A stretch of 64,000 nucleotides of DNA from Lutimaribacter degradans. Its GTDB lineage: Bacteria > Pseudomonadota > Alphaproteobacteria > Rhodobacterales > Rhodobacteraceae. Each line of letters opens with the position of its first letter. Position 1 is the first letter of the stretch. Below, in pieces: positions 47,123-55,381 of this stretch. Position numbers and translations under genes: made by a program. Location: the NCBI RefSeq assembly GCF_023703375.1, contig NZ_JAMQGO010000010.1, forward strand, positions 1 to 64,000. Direction: 5' to 3'. The notes below the pieces were generated by a model. It saw only the letters and a program-made list of their open reading frames with translations. It did not search any database and had not been told where the DNA came from.

Positions 47123-47257
47123 TCAGGCGCTCAGGCTCTTGCGGCCCCGGGCACGGCGCGCGTTCAGGATCTTGCGGCCGGCCTTGGTGGCCATGCGCGC
47201 ACGGAAACCGTGGCGGCGCTTGCGAACCAGGTTCGAGGGTTGAAAGGTGCGTTTCAT
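47123..47257 (-). CDS. rpmH: 50S ribosomal protein L34
   Basis: L34 (bL34). The 44 residues, too short for many gene lists, read [20 protein letters not shown] then [20 protein letters not shown] and end SLSA, the invariant family sequence. The start is ATG 47257, preceded by GGAGATGGCAGCG. It heads the rpmH-rnpA-yidD operon and has a clear promoter upstream. Confidence 0.97.
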
Positions 47258-47325
47258 CGCTGCCATCTCCGAATGATTTGGCCCCGCGACGCGGATTCGC
47301 ACGAAGCCCTTGATCTGAAGCCCGG

Positions 47326-47354
47326 TCTATAGGCGCGGCGTTGCCGCATGTCAA
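47326..47354 (-). promoter_or_regulatory. Promoter of rpmH
   Basis: On the minus strand TTGACA (47349-47354) is followed after 17 bp by TATAGA (47326-47331), a near-consensus housekeeping promoter 69 bp before the rpmH ATG. It should drive rpmH-rnpA-yidD. Confidence 0.75.
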
Positions 47355-47537
47355 ACCCGTGTCGCGCGGATTGAAACAAAATATGCCGAAAGGTTCACCG
47401 CGATTGTTACAACCGCGCGATCCTGGGCGCAAATCGCACGGTTTCGCGTCACCTGTGATCAAGCGGGCGTGAGGGGGGTGTCAAATACCGCCCGGCCCCC
47501 GCATGTTGGGTCGCAGATATTGGATCGGACAAAAAAC

Positions 47538-48278
47538 ATGAGCGAACAGAGCAGCCACGACTCTTTGGAGAAATCCACCTTGCGGCGGAATGTGCCACTG
47601 ATTGCAATCCTGACGGTCGCCGCCATCGGTGCCTTTACCCTCCGCGACGTGCTGAGTTTCGATACCCTGCGCGACAACCGCGAGGCGCTTTTGGCCTTTC
47701 GCGATGCCAATTATGTCATCACCGCGCTGGGTTTCATGGTCATCTACGTCCTGATCGTGGCCTTTTCTTTGCCCGGCGCCACGCTTGCCACGCTGACCGG
47801 CGGTTTCCTGTTCGGCACCTGGATCGGTGCGGCGCTCAACGTGACGTCGGCCACCATTGGCGCCATCGCCATTTTCCTGGCCGCGCGCATGGGGTTGGGG
47901 GAACGCCTGGCCGCGCGGATGGAAACCGGGACCGGAACGATCAAGCGCATCAAGGACGGGATCGACGAGAACCAATGGTCGATGCTTTTCCTGATCCGGC
48001 TGGTGCCGGCAGTGCCCTTCTTCGTGGCCAACATCCTGCCCGCGCTGGTGGGTGTCAGCCTGTTCCGGTTTGCCGTGACCACGTTTATCGGCATCATTCC
48101 AGGCGGGGTGGTATATACCTCGGTCGGTGCCGGGCTGAGTGACGTGTTCGCGCGCGGCGACTCGCCCGACCTGGGTATTCTGTTCGAACCCTATGTTCTG
48201 GGCCCGATCCTTGGGTTGTGCGCCCTGGCGGTGTTGCCCATCGTCATAAAGGCCGTGCGCGGCAAGAAAGGCATCTGA
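47538..48278 (+). CDS. TVP38/TMEM64-family membrane protein
   Basis: A 246-residue inner-membrane protein of the DedA-like TVP38 family. After a short N-terminal helix it has the family core FSLPGATLATLTGGFLFGTW and the reentrant region FLIRLVPAVPFFVANILPAL with GIIPGGVVYTSVGAGL. Members are thought to act in lipid or ion transport; the substrate here is unknown. The ATG at 47538 is chosen over an upstream frame without conserved sequence. It is 3 bp upstream of the flavoprotein gene. Confidence 0.88.
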   Translation: MSEQSSHDSLEKSTLRRNVPLIAILTVAAIGAFTLRDVLSFDTLRDNREALLAFRDANYVITALGFMVIYVLIVAFSLPGATLATLTGGFLFGTWIGAALNVTSATIGAIAIFLAARMGLGERLAARMETGTGTIKRIKDGIDENQWSMLFLIRLVPAVPFFVANILPALVGVSLFRFAVTTFIGIIPGGVVYTSVGAGLSDVFARGDSPDLGILFEPYVLGPILGLCALAVLPIVIKAVRGKKGI

Positions 48279-48281
48279 GAC

Positions 48282-49700
48282 ATGGAAAGTATCAAGACCG
48301 ATCTGCTGGTCATCGGGGCCGGTTCGGGCGGGCTGAGCGTGGCGGCCGGCGCCGTTCAGATGGGCGCCAGCGTGGTGCTGCTGGAAGGGCACAAGATGGG
48401 GGGCGACTGCCTGAACTATGGCTGCGTGCCGTCCAAGGCCTTGCTGGCGGCCGGACAGGCGGCCCACGCGATGCAGGCGGGCGCCGCGATGGGGGTAACG
48501 CCCGTGGCCCCCGACGTGGATTTCGCCGCGGCCAAGGATCACGTGCAAGCCGTGATCGACACGATCAAGCCCGTCGACAGCCAGGAGCGGTTCGAGGAGC
48601 TGGGCGTGCGCGTGATCCGCGAATACGGTGCTTTCACCGGGCCGCAGACCGTGCAGGCGGGCGCTCACGAGATCACCGCGCGGCGCATCGTGATTGCCAC
48701 CGGGTCGTCACCCTTCGTGCCGCCCGTTCCGGGGCTTGAAGATGTGCCCAGTTTCACCAACGAAACCATATTCGATCTGCGCGAGCGTCCCGAGCACCTG
48801 TTGATCATCGGTGGCGGACCTATTGGCATGGAAATGGCGCAGGCTCACCGGCGGCTTGGCTGCAAGGTGACGGTGATCGAGGGGCAAAAGGCGCTGGGCC
48901 GCGATGACCCGGAAATGGCGGCCATCGTTCTGGATCGACTGCGTGCCGGGGGGATCGTGATCGAAGAAAGCGCCACCGCGGAAAAGGTCAGCGGCAGCAA
49001 CGGAAATATCGAGGTCGTCGCCACCGACGGTCGGGTGTTCAAGGGCTCGCACCTGCTGGTGGCGGTGGGGCGCAAGGCCAATACAGATCGCCTGAACCTG
49101 GACGCGGCCGGGATCGAGTCCTCGAAAGCCGGCATAAAGGTCGATGCCCGCCTGCGCAGCACCAACCCCAAGGTTTATGCCATCGGTGACGCGGCGGGGG
49201 GGATGCAATTCACCCATGTCGCGGGTTACCACGCCGGGCTGATCATCCGCGAGGTGTTGTTCGGGCTGCCGGCCAAGGCGAAAACCGTCCACATCCCGCG
49301 CGCCACCTATACCAGCCCGGAGCTGGCTCAGGTCGGCTTGACCGAGGTCGAGGCGCACAGGAAATACGGGGTAAAGCTGGAGGTCGCGCGGTTCGACTAT
49401 CACCATAACGACCGAGCCATCGCCACCGGCCATGTGACGGGGGCGATCAAGGTCATGGTCGTGGGCGGCAAGCCCGTGGGCGCCACGATCGTTGGCCACC
49501 AGGCAGGCGAGTTGATCGCGCTGTGGTCACTTGCCATTGCCAACGGTCTGAAAATGTCGGCCGTCGCGAACATGGTTGCGCCCTATCCCACCTTTGCGGA
49601 AATCAACAAGCGCGCGGCGGGGGCCTATTTCTCGCCCCGGCTATTTGATAATGCTTGGGTGAAACGCGTGGTTCGGGCAGTACAACGCTGGCTGCCGTAA
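48282..49700 (+). CDS. Pyridine-nucleotide-disulfide oxidoreductase (MerA/Lpd-like), unknown substrate
   Basis: A 472-residue flavoprotein. It has the FAD motif LVIGAGSGGLSVAAGAVQMG, the redox pair GGDCLNYGCVPSKALL, the NAD motif LIIGGGPIGMEMAQ and the second FAD site VYAIGDAAGG. At the C-terminus the usual HAHPT of lipoamide dehydrogenases reads APYPTFAE, with a Tyr in place of His as in MerA. The MerA C-terminal Cys pair and N-terminal heavy-metal domain are absent. It is co-transcribed with TVP38, as often seen. Confidence 0.88.
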   Translation: MESIKTDLLVIGAGSGGLSVAAGAVQMGASVVLLEGHKMGGDCLNYGCVPSKALLAAGQAAHAMQAGAAMGVTPVAPDVDFAAAKDHVQAVIDTIKPVDSQERFEELGVRVIREYGAFTGPQTVQAGAHEITARRIVIATGSSPFVPPVPGLEDVPSFTNETIFDLRERPEHLLIIGGGPIGMEMAQAHRRLGCKVTVIEGQKALGRDDPEMAAIVLDRLRAGGIVIEESATAEKVSGSNGNIEVVATDGRVFKGSHLLVAVGRKANTDRLNLDAAGIESSKAGIKVDARLRSTNPKVYAIGDAAGGMQFTHVAGYHAGLIIREVLFGLPAKAKTVHIPRATYTSPELAQVGLTEVEAHRKYGVKLEVARFDYHHNDRAIATGHVTGAIKVMVVGGKPVGATIVGHQAGELIALWSLAIANGLKMSAVANMVAPYPTFAEINKRAAGAYFSPRLFDNAWVKRVVRAVQRWLP

Positions 49701-49723
49701 CGCGAGTTCTAAAAGGTTACCGT

Positions 49724-51109
49724 ATGCTGCGCACGCTGTCCGGGCGATTCCTGATCCTGACCATCATCTTCGTGATGCTGGCCGAGGTGTTGATCTTCGT
49801 GCCGTCCATCGCGCGCTTCCGCGAGGATTACATGCTCAGCCGGCTGGAGCGGGCGCAGATCGCGTCGCTTGCGCTGCTTGCCGATGACATGATCGACCCT
49901 GACTTGGAAGAAGAGCTGTTGCGCAACGCCGAGGTGTATAACGTGGTTCTGCGCCGCGACGAAGCCCGGCAACTTATCCTGCAATCGCCGGTGCCGCAGC
50001 CGATCAACGCCACTTACGACCTGCGAGACGCACCGGCATTGACCCTGATCCGCGACGCGATGGCGCGGTTGGCCGAGCCTGAGCCGCGCGTGATCCGCGT
50101 GATCGGCAACCCGGTGCGCGAGGCGGGTTTGTTGATCGAGGTGACAATGGATACCGCGGGCCTGCGCGCCGCGATGATCGACTATGGTTTACGTATCCTG
50201 GTTCTGTCGGCGGTGATCTCGATCTTTACCGCGACGCTGTTGTTCGTGTCGGTGCGGGCGTTGCTGGTCAAACCCATCAAGGGGGTCGTGTCCGCGATGC
50301 AGACCTATGCCGCCAACCCCGAAGACGCGCGGCGAATCCTGACGCCCACGGCCCGGGTGACCGAGCTGCGCGAGGCCGAAGAGGCGCTGGCGAAGATGGA
50401 AACAGAACTGACCAGCGCGCTGAAACAGAAAGAGCGACTGGCCCAGCTTGGCAGCGCCGTGGCCAAGATCAGCCATGATCTGCGCAACATACTGACCTCG
50501 GCTCAACTGTTTACCGACCGTATCGAGGCAAGCGAAGACCCCGGCGTGCGACGTATGGCACCCAAGCTGGTCAACTCGATCACACGCGCCATCAACCTGA
50601 CCGAAGCCACCCTTGCTTTCGGCAAGGCCGAAGAGCCGCCGCCCCAGCTGGCGCGCGTCCCGCTGGGCGATATCGTCGAGGATGTGCTGGACAGCGAACG
50701 CCTGGCCATCGGCGACGATGTCGATATCTCGATGTCGCTGGACGTGCCGACCGACATGGTCGTGCGCGCTGATCCCGAACAGCTTCACCGGGTGGTATCG
50801 AACCTTGTGCGTAACGCGCGCCAGGCGCTGATGCATCTGGGCAAGGGCGGTGAAATCAGCGTTCACGCCTTCGAAGAAGAAGACGCCTGGGTCATCGAAG
50901 TCTCGGATACGGGTCCGGGGCTTCCGGAAAAGGCGCAGGCCAATCTGTTTACACCGTTCCAGGGTGGCGCTCGAAAGGGCGGGTCGGGGTTGGGGCTGGC
51001 CATAGCGGCCGAGCTGATCCGCGGTCATGGCGGTCGCCTGACATTGCAGCGCACCGGGCCCGACGGCACGGTGTTCCGCATCCTGCTGCCGATGGGGCAT
51101 GCGGCCTAG
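49724..51109 (+). CDS. Sensor histidine kinase, orphan
   Basis: A 461-residue membrane sensor kinase. Two spans (about 8-30 and 158-178) flank a periplasmic domain. A HAMP-like region (about 180-230) leads to the dimerisation helix with KISHDLRNILTS (His251). The ATPase domain has N-box NLVRNARQALMH, G1 DTGPGLPEKAQ and G2 GGSGLGLAIAAELI. The start ATG 49724 has AAAAGG 7 nt upstream. No response regulator is next to it, so its partner is elsewhere. Confidence 0.9.
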   Translation: MLRTLSGRFLILTIIFVMLAEVLIFVPSIARFREDYMLSRLERAQIASLALLADDMIDPDLEEELLRNAEVYNVVLRRDEARQLILQSPVPQPINATYDLRDAPALTLIRDAMARLAEPEPRVIRVIGNPVREAGLLIEVTMDTAGLRAAMIDYGLRILVLSAVISIFTATLLFVSVRALLVKPIKGVVSAMQTYAANPEDARRILTPTARVTELREAEEALAKMETELTSALKQKERLAQLGSAVAKISHDLRNILTSAQLFTDRIEASEDPGVRRMAPKLVNSITRAINLTEATLAFGKAEEPPPQLARVPLGDIVEDVLDSERLAIGDDVDISMSLDVPTDMVVRADPEQLHRVVSNLVRNARQALMHLGKGGEISVHAFEEEDAWVIEVSDTGPGLPEKAQANLFTPFQGGARKGGSGLGLAIAAELIRGHGGRLTLQRTGPDGTVFRILLPMGHAA

Positions 51110-51244
51110 GCGGGCAAGCCCTGCCCGGCGGCGGACCAACCGGGGCAGAGCGCAAAAGCCCCATACGCGCCATATTCGTGCCCTGCATCGGCCCCTGTTG
51201 CCTGGCATCAAGACAATGACATGTCGAAAAGGGAGGTCGCTGCC

Positions 51245-51451
51245 ATGGTCCTGTTGAATGCCATCACCCGGGGTGCCGTCGCATTCGTGGTGATAATGTC
51301 CCTTGGCGCTGGTGGGCTGATGCTGCGTGACGGGGTCGACATGGGCAGCGTCAGCAGCCTTATGGACGACCTGCCCGAAAGCGGCGGCCTGGAACAAACG
51401 ATCGACGGGTTCAAGGCCTCGTTGCAGCGTAGCGTGGACAACCTGATGTAA
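51245..51451 (+). CDS. Small single-span membrane protein
   Basis: A 68-residue ORF from ATG 51245, with GGGAGG 8 nt upstream; an in-frame ATG at 51221 has no RBS. The N-terminus is hydrophobic (AVAFVVIMSLGAGGLML) and the C-terminal half is polar and ends in a helix (TIDGFKASLQRSVDNLM). I recognise no family. It lies alone between the kinase and the tRNA. Confidence 0.5.
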   Translation: MVLLNAITRGAVAFVVIMSLGAGGLMLRDGVDMGSVSSLMDDLPESGGLEQTIDGFKASLQRSVDNLM

Positions 51452-51515
51452 CCTCCGTTGCGGCAGCCGCATCGCGGGCACCGTCACGAGGCGGCAAAAA
51501 ATCGTCATTTTGCCC

Positions 51516-51544
51516 TTGCAATGCCCCGGCATGGCGTCTAAATC
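51516..51544 (+). promoter_or_regulatory. Candidate promoter of tRNA-Arg
   Basis: TTGCAA (51516-51521) is followed after 16-17 bp by CTAAAT or TAAATC (51538-51544), just upstream of the tRNA start. Confidence 0.45.
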
Positions 51545-51554
51545 CCGCCCTCAC

Positions 51555-51631
51555 GGACTGGTAGCTCAGTTGGATAGAGTACTTGACTACGAATCAAGGG
51601 GTCGGGGGTTCGAATCCTCCCCAGTCCGCCA
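51555..51631 (+). tRNA. tRNA-Arg (anticodon ACG)
   Basis: A 77-nt cloverleaf: acceptor GGACTGG (51555-51561) with CCAGTCC (51621-51627), D arm around AGCTCAGTTGG, anticodon stem CTTGA/TCAAG with loop CTACGAA (ACG at 51589-51591), T arm GGGGGTTCGAATCCTCC and encoded CCA (51629-51631). ACG, read as ICG after deamination, decodes CGU, CGC and CGA. Confidence 0.97.
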
Positions 51632-52052
51632 CTTCACCCCTGCAACATTTTGTTTCTAAGAAGAATTTTGGATTGTTGAGGGATCCGGTCCCGGTGTTGT
51701 CTTTTCGCAGGGCTTCGCTTGAACCGGAATACCCCGGACGCGTCTTGGCCTTGCCTTGCGGCATCGGACGATGTGTGCAGCCTCCCCGATCTTTCGTCTC
51801 CGCCTCTATCCGGGCCACGTCTCTGGCAGGGGGCCCTTGGTTGGTGCGAACAAAGTTACTTGGTCGACCGTGAAATCTTCCGCGTTCTGGCGATACTTGG
51901 CGGCAAGGCCATTGATATGGCCCTTTCAGAATACCACTTGGCGCTTGTGGGCAGGTATGGCCGGTACATGCTTGTTCCACGTCCAATCGGGTTTCCGTGC
52001 CTATACAAACCCTCCTTCAACAGATATTGCGTGATAATTCCGCTTGAACGAC
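51632..52052. other. Gene-poor region after tRNA-Arg, possible gene remnant
   Basis: About 420 bp with no convincing gene. The first 60 bp are AT-richer than the surroundings. On the minus strand, 51806-51925 is open and encodes KYRQNAEDFTVDQVTLFAPT, then KGPLPETWPG and a stop; it looks protein-like but is closed upstream by a stop, so it may be the 3' remnant of a decayed gene or chance. The minus ORF ending near the tRNA is only antisense of the tRNA. Confidence 0.35.
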
Positions 52053-54110
52053 ATGACGTTCGGCCCAAACTCTTTCCCCAACAAGAGAACCAGAACCTTG
52101 AAGAAAACGATTGCAGACGCGTTGGCCCGCAAGGGTTATGATGTTTTGACGCCTGTTCAGAAGGCCGTCACCCAATCGGAACTGGTTGGGCGGGACCTCC
52201 TGGTCTCGGCGCAAACCGGTTCCGGCAAAACCATCGGCTTTGGGCTGGCGATTTCACCGACTCTGCTGGACGAGAATGACAGTTTTGGACAGTCAGGCGC
52301 GCCCTTGGCATTGATTATCGCACCGACCCGTGAATTGGCGATGCAGGTCAAACGAGAACTCGGTTGGCTCTACGCCGAAGCGGGGGCGGTTCTGGCCTCT
52401 TGCGTTGGAGGCATGGACATGCGCGATGAACGTCGCGCATTGGCGCGCGGGGCCCACATTGTTGTCGCCACGCCGGGGCGGTTGCGCGATCACATCATGC
52501 GCGGCTCTATCGACCTTGCCAGTGTTCGTGCCGTTGTGCTGGACGAAGCAGACGAAATGCTGGACCTCGGTTTTCGGGAGGATCTCGAGTTCATCCTTGA
52601 GGAAACACCAAAGACGCGCCAAACGCTCTTGTTTTCCGCCACGGTTCCAAACGCCATTGCCAAGCTCGCACAGAACTACCAGCGCAATGCCGAGCGGATT
52701 TCGACCGTTGGCGAACAGACGCAACATGCCGATATCGAATACCGGGCCATGATGGTGGCCGCGCGCGACAGCGACAACGCCGTCATCAACGTGCTGCGCT
52801 ATTACGAGGCGCCGAATGCCATCGTGTTCTGCAATACCCGGGCCATGGTCGCGCGCCTTACAACGCGCCTGTCAAACCGCGGTTTTTCGGTCGTGGCCTT
52901 GTCGGGCGAGCTGACACAAAGCGAACGCTCCAACGCGTTGCAGGCCATGCGGGACGGTCGCGCACGTGTCTGTGTCGCAACGGATGTTGCCGCCCGCGGT
53001 ATCGACCTGCCCAACCTGGACCTGGTGGTTCACGCCGAATTGCCCAGCAGCCATGAAACCCTTTTGCACCGGTCGGGCCGCACGGGGCGGGCTGGGCGAA
53101 AAGGGGTCAGCGCCTTGGTTGTTCCGCCCTCTTCCCGCAAGAAGGCGGAACGCATTTTGAAATTTGCCAAGCTGACGGCAGATTGGGGCTCTGCGCCGTC
53201 AGCGGCGGATGTTGAAGAGCGCGACCAGGTGCGCATGTTGGCCGCCGATGATTGGCAGGCCGAGATTACCGAGGGTGAGCGCGCGTCGGTGGATCAACTT
53301 GTTGCGACATTCACGCCAGAGCAAATCGCTGCCGCCTATTTGCGCCAGTACAAGATGCGCCATTCCGCTCCCGAAGAGCTGAGCCCGATCAATACAGAAA
53401 AGCCCGCGCCGCGCGCCGCCTTTGGCCCCAGCGTGTGGTTTTCGCTGCCGGAAGGCCGCAATCAGGGCGCCTCCCCGCGTCACTTGCTGCCGATGATCTG
53501 CAAGGCGGGCGACCTGACCAAGGATGACATCGGGGCGATCCGTATAACCGATGACCTGTCTTATATCGAGATTAGTGAAGCCAGTGTTCCCGGGTTTCTG
53601 GCCGCAATTGGCCCGGACATGAAGATCGAGGGGAACAAGCAGCTCCTTCGCCTCGACAAGGCACCGGAGTTGCCGGCCTTCAAACATACCAGGCCCGAGC
53701 GGGCGCCCAGCGTGAAATCAGGACAGGGCAAAGGCGACACCAAGCCGGTCGATTGGAACGATGCGCCCGAACCCCGTCGTCGCAAACCCAAGCCCGAGAA
53801 TCGAAAAGACGCAAAGCCGGCGGCGCGAAAGCCCAAGGCAGACGCAGCGGACACCGCGGCGCATGCCCCCCTGGGTATCCAGAAGCGTCGGGTGCGAGGC
53901 GACAAGCTCACGTTGAAGGATCACCCCAGGGCTGGGCAGGAAAAGGCTTCGGGCAGTTCCGCTGGCAAGAATGATTTCGACAAGACGCGTCGCGCTTCCG
54001 GCAAAGGGCCAACGCCGCCGAAAGGCAAGCCCAGCAGCAAGAAAAACCGCGCCCGCGCGGCTGCCAACAAAGCTGGCAAGGGTGGAAGCTCGGTGCCGAA
54101 ACGGCGATAA
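52053..54110 (+). CDS. DEAD-box RNA helicase (DbpA/CsdA-like)
   Basis: An RNA helicase of 685 residues from ATG 52053 (TTG 52044 is also possible; neither has a clear RBS). It has the Q-motif region LTPVQKAV, motif I SAQTGSGKT, Ia PTRELAM, Ib TPGRLRD, II VLDEADEML, III LLFSATVP, and VI HRSGRTGRAGRKG. A DbpA-type RNA-binding domain (about 440-540, VWFSLPEGRNQGASPRHLLP) is followed by a long basic Lys/Pro/Ala-rich tail (about 545-685). Such enzymes act in 50S assembly and RNA turnover. Confidence 0.93.
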   Translation: MTFGPNSFPNKRTRTLKKTIADALARKGYDVLTPVQKAVTQSELVGRDLLVSAQTGSGKTIGFGLAISPTLLDENDSFGQSGAPLALIIAPTRELAMQVKRELGWLYAEAGAVLASCVGGMDMRDERRALARGAHIVVATPGRLRDHIMRGSIDLASVRAVVLDEADEMLDLGFREDLEFILEETPKTRQTLLFSATVPNAIAKLAQNYQRNAERISTVGEQTQHADIEYRAMMVAARDSDNAVINVLRYYEAPNAIVFCNTRAMVARLTTRLSNRGFSVVALSGELTQSERSNALQAMRDGRARVCVATDVAARGIDLPNLDLVVHAELPSSHETLLHRSGRTGRAGRKGVSALVVPPSSRKKAERILKFAKLTADWGSAPSAADVEERDQVRMLAADDWQAEITEGERASVDQLVATFTPEQIAAAYLRQYKMRHSAPEELSPINTEKPAPRAAFGPSVWFSLPEGRNQGASPRHLLPMICKAGDLTKDDIGAIRITDDLSYIEISEASVPGFLAAIGPDMKIEGNKQLLRLDKAPELPAFKHTRPERAPSVKSGQGKGDTKPVDWNDAPEPRRRKPKPENRKDAKPAARKPKADAADTAAHAPLGIQKRRVRGDKLTLKDHPRAGQEKASGSSAGKNDFDKTRRASGKGPTPPKGKPSSKKNRARAAANKAGKGGSSVPKRR

Positions 54111-54292
54111 CGACCCGGCGGGCGTGCCTGTCAAGGGATGGACCGGACCTTTCGGGGTGTCAGAAGACCCGCACCGAGCAACAATGGTAACAACTTGGTT
54201 GGTTCGCGGTCGAAGGGGTGGCGGTTTTCCTTTCCTCGGTCAATACTTCGAACAAGATACTGTTGTCGCGACGCGATGAGGAGGACACCACC

Positions 54293-54949
54293 ATGCTGAC
54301 CCGGCGCCATTTCATAGTGACCAGCGCGGCGCTCTTTTCGGCGCCGCTTGCGACGCCGGCTGCCGCGCGGCCTAGCAAGGCCCAGATGGAGGCGTGGGAT
54401 GCTCAAGTGACGCCCGTGGGGTTCGACCCGGCAACCACCAATCCCTGGGGGCTGCACCCGCGTTTCCTGCCACAACAGGTTGAAGCCAGGGACGGGCTGG
54501 AAGCAGGCAGTATCCATGTGGATGCCGTCGCGCGGTACCTGTACCACGTTCAGGGGGATGGCACGGCCATGCGATACGGTGTGGCGATTGCGCGGGGCGA
54601 GCTCTACACTCCGGGGCGCTACACGATACGGTACAAGAAGAAATGGCCAAGCTGGACACCGACGCAGGCCATGATCGCCCGTGACCCCGAGCTATATGCC
54701 CAGCACGCAGACGGGATGTCGCCGGGCCCGAATAACCCGTTGGGGTCGCGTGCATTTTATCTGTTTCGCGGGCAGCGCGATACCTATTTGCGGATTCACG
54801 GCTCTCCAGAGCCGCGTTCCATAGGTGGGCGGGCCAGTTCGGGTTGCGTGCGGATGGTTATGGCGCATATCAACCAGCTATACCCCAATGTCGAGCACGG
54901 CTCGACCGCGGTGCTTTACCCGCCCGAACGGATCACCGCGCAAAGCTGA
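54293..54949 (+). CDS. L,D-transpeptidase (YkuD domain)
   Basis: A periplasmic enzyme that makes peptidoglycan or lipoprotein cross-links. The 218 residues start with LTRRHFIVTSAALFSAPLAT, a signal with a twin-arginine look. The YkuD domain shows RIHGSPEPRSIGGRASSGCV with the catalytic His and Cys at SSGCVRMVMA. ATG 54293 has GAGGAGGA upstream. It stands alone, 183 bp after the helicase, and is convergent with the lipoprotein gene. Confidence 0.92.
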   Translation: MLTRRHFIVTSAALFSAPLATPAAARPSKAQMEAWDAQVTPVGFDPATTNPWGLHPRFLPQQVEARDGLEAGSIHVDAVARYLYHVQGDGTAMRYGVAIARGELYTPGRYTIRYKKKWPSWTPTQAMIARDPELYAQHADGMSPGPNNPLGSRAFYLFRGQRDTYLRIHGSPEPRSIGGRASSGCVRMVMAHINQLYPNVEHGSTAVLYPPERITAQS

Positions 54950-54956
54950 CCCTGGG

Positions 54957-55220
54957 TCAGGTTGCCGCAGCGCGCGTGCAGATCGGGTTGCCACCCGTGG
55001 TGCGCAGCGGCAGCAGCGTTGTTTCCACCGGGCCTTCGTGCACATACCAGTAACACCCGTCCTCGGGCCGCAGCCGTGCCGATGACAGGTCCTGGTTGGG
55101 GGCGGCCAGTTCCAGCACGGCATCGGGCAGGGCTGGGGCGTCACTCGACCCTGATGGTGGTGCGCCACAGGCGGAAAGGGCCAGTATGCTTCCCGCTACC
55201 ATCATGCTGCATTTTTTCAT
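54957..55220 (-). CDS. Small lipoprotein
   Basis: An 87-residue protein with a lipoprotein signal peptide, MKKCSMMVAGSILALSACGA, whose LSAC lipobox places the lipidated Cys at residue 18. The remaining ~69 residues contain two more Cys (EDGCYWYVHEG and NPICTRAAAT) that could form a disulfide. I recognise no family. It is convergent with the transpeptidase and divergent from the sulfatase. Confidence 0.7.
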   Translation of the reverse strand: MKKCSMMVAGSILALSACGAPPSGSSDAPALPDAVLELAAPNQDLSSARLRPEDGCYWYVHEGPVETTLLPLRTTGGNPICTRAAAT

Positions 55221-55381
55221 GGTCAGTCTTCCCCGCGCCAGTTCACCGTCTCAAGGGGCAGTTTGGCCGGTTGACGGCCCAAGGGCAATCATCGGAAACG
55301 ATTTCTTGATTTACCCTGCTTTTGCGATCCGTACTGTGGCGCCGCAGCACTATGCAGCCAACCACCGCGCGGAGGAAAGCG

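Noticed and set aside
48282..49700. Mercuric reductase
   Set aside because: The C-terminal Cys pair and the heavy-metal domain are absent.
51594..51986. Minus-strand ORF ending in the tRNA
   Set aside because: The C-terminal part is the antisense of tRNA-Arg, a common false call.
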